Shown here: piece after piece, positions 6,695 to 6,985 of the stretch | How positions within the stretch are numbered: position 1 is the first letter of the stretch | Layout: every line of letters begins with the position of its first letter | Origin: Pseudopedobacter saltans | GTDB taxonomy: Bacteria; Bacteroidota; Bacteroidia; Chitinophagales; Chitinophagaceae | Assembly: GCA_003241175.1 (NCBI GenBank) | Contig: QFOI01000191.1 | Coordinates: 1 to 6,985, forward strand | DNA: 6,985 bases | Reading direction: 5' to 3' | The notes under the pieces: generated by a model | The model's input: the letters and a program-made list of their open reading frames with translations, nothing else | The model's database searches: none | Told to the model about the DNA's origin: nothing | Program-made: the position numbers and the translations under genes

Positions 6695-6985
6695 TTAGTA
6701 GACGTCTTCCGCCGTTTCTTTGATATTGACAATGGCTTTTACCCAATCATCATTGATATTTAAACAAGGAATGGCATCAAAAGATTCGCCACCAGCATGC
6801 ATGAAAGTCTCTTTTCCTTGAATGGCAATCTCTTCTAAAGTCTCCAAACAATCACTTACAAATGCGGGCGAAACAACCAATAGCTTCTTCACCCCTTCTT
6901 CTGGCAATTGTTCCAAACGTTCGGCTGTATAGGGTTGCAGCCAAGGATCTCTACCTAAACGAGACTGAAAAGTCTGTTCCCATTT
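6695..6985 (-). CDS. hemH: Ferrochelatase, C-terminal part (5' end beyond the right edge)
   Basis: The last 96 codons of a gene entering from the right edge; the frame is open through position 6985. Ferrochelatase inserts ferrous iron into protoporphyrin IX, the last step of protohaem synthesis. The fragment has the C-terminal signature of bacterial HemH: FQSRLGRDPWLQPYT, then GVKKLLVVSPAFVSDCLETL, then HAGGESFDAIPCLN. Glu48 of the fragment, in DCLETLEE, corresponds to the conserved active-site glutamate of the family. The other active-site residue, a histidine, is in the missing part. The stop codon is 8 bases before hemJ, consistent with co-transcription and with the products acting in sequence. 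Its promoter is outside the window. Confidence 0.95.
   Translation of the reverse strand, partial: KWEQTFQSRLGRDPWLQPYTAERLEQLPEEGVKKLLVVSPAFVSDCLETLEEIAIQGKETFMHAGGESFDAIPCLNINDDWVKAIVNIKETAEDVY

Noticed and set aside
6687..6746. 20-residue N-terminal extension of HemJ
   Set aside because: It overlaps the end of hemH, is polar and unlike HemJ, while MYYYLKAIHI is the expected family N-terminus.

Overview
The window looks like chromosomal DNA of a Bacteroidota bacterium, probably a Sphingobacterium/Pedobacter-like member of the Sphingobacteriales; the rank below phylum is an impression, not shown. The phylum call rests on a SusC/SusD outer-membrane pair, AT-rich promoters that fit the Bacteroidota pattern TTTG-N19-21-TAnnTTTG, and a HemJ-type protoporphyrinogen oxidase next to ferrochelatase.

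Layout. Positions 1-3539 (minus strand) hold a glycan-uptake operon: a complete susC-like TonB-dependent transporter followed by the first 62 codons of a susD-like surface lipoprotein, which runs off the left edge. Positions 3540-3713 are a 174-bp divergent control region with one promoter candidate per direction and a 13-bp perfect inverted repeat lying across the susC promoter. Positions 3714-5147 (plus strand) encode a secreted GH29 alpha-L-fucosidase. A 20-bp perfect stem at 5146-5189 forms a bidirectional terminator between the fucosidase and a convergent two-domain universal stress protein gene (5194-6039, minus). Positions 6141-6985 (minus) carry the end of a haem operon: hemJ and, upstream of it, the last 96 codons of hemH, which runs off the right edge.

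How it works together. The left half reads as one edge of a polysaccharide utilisation locus. SusD and SusC would capture and import a glycan, and the fucosidase would remove alpha-L-fucose in the periplasm. No regulator, other glycoside hydrolase, fucose catabolic gene or permease is visible, so the substrate is unknown. The right half is housekeeping: HemJ oxidises protoporphyrinogen IX and HemH inserts iron. The strong terminator separates the two halves.

I see no RNA genes, insertion sequences, CRISPR arrays or attachment sites, and no stretch over 300 bases without a gene. I found no convincing undescribed system. The most interesting unexplained structure is the inverted repeat over the susC promoter.
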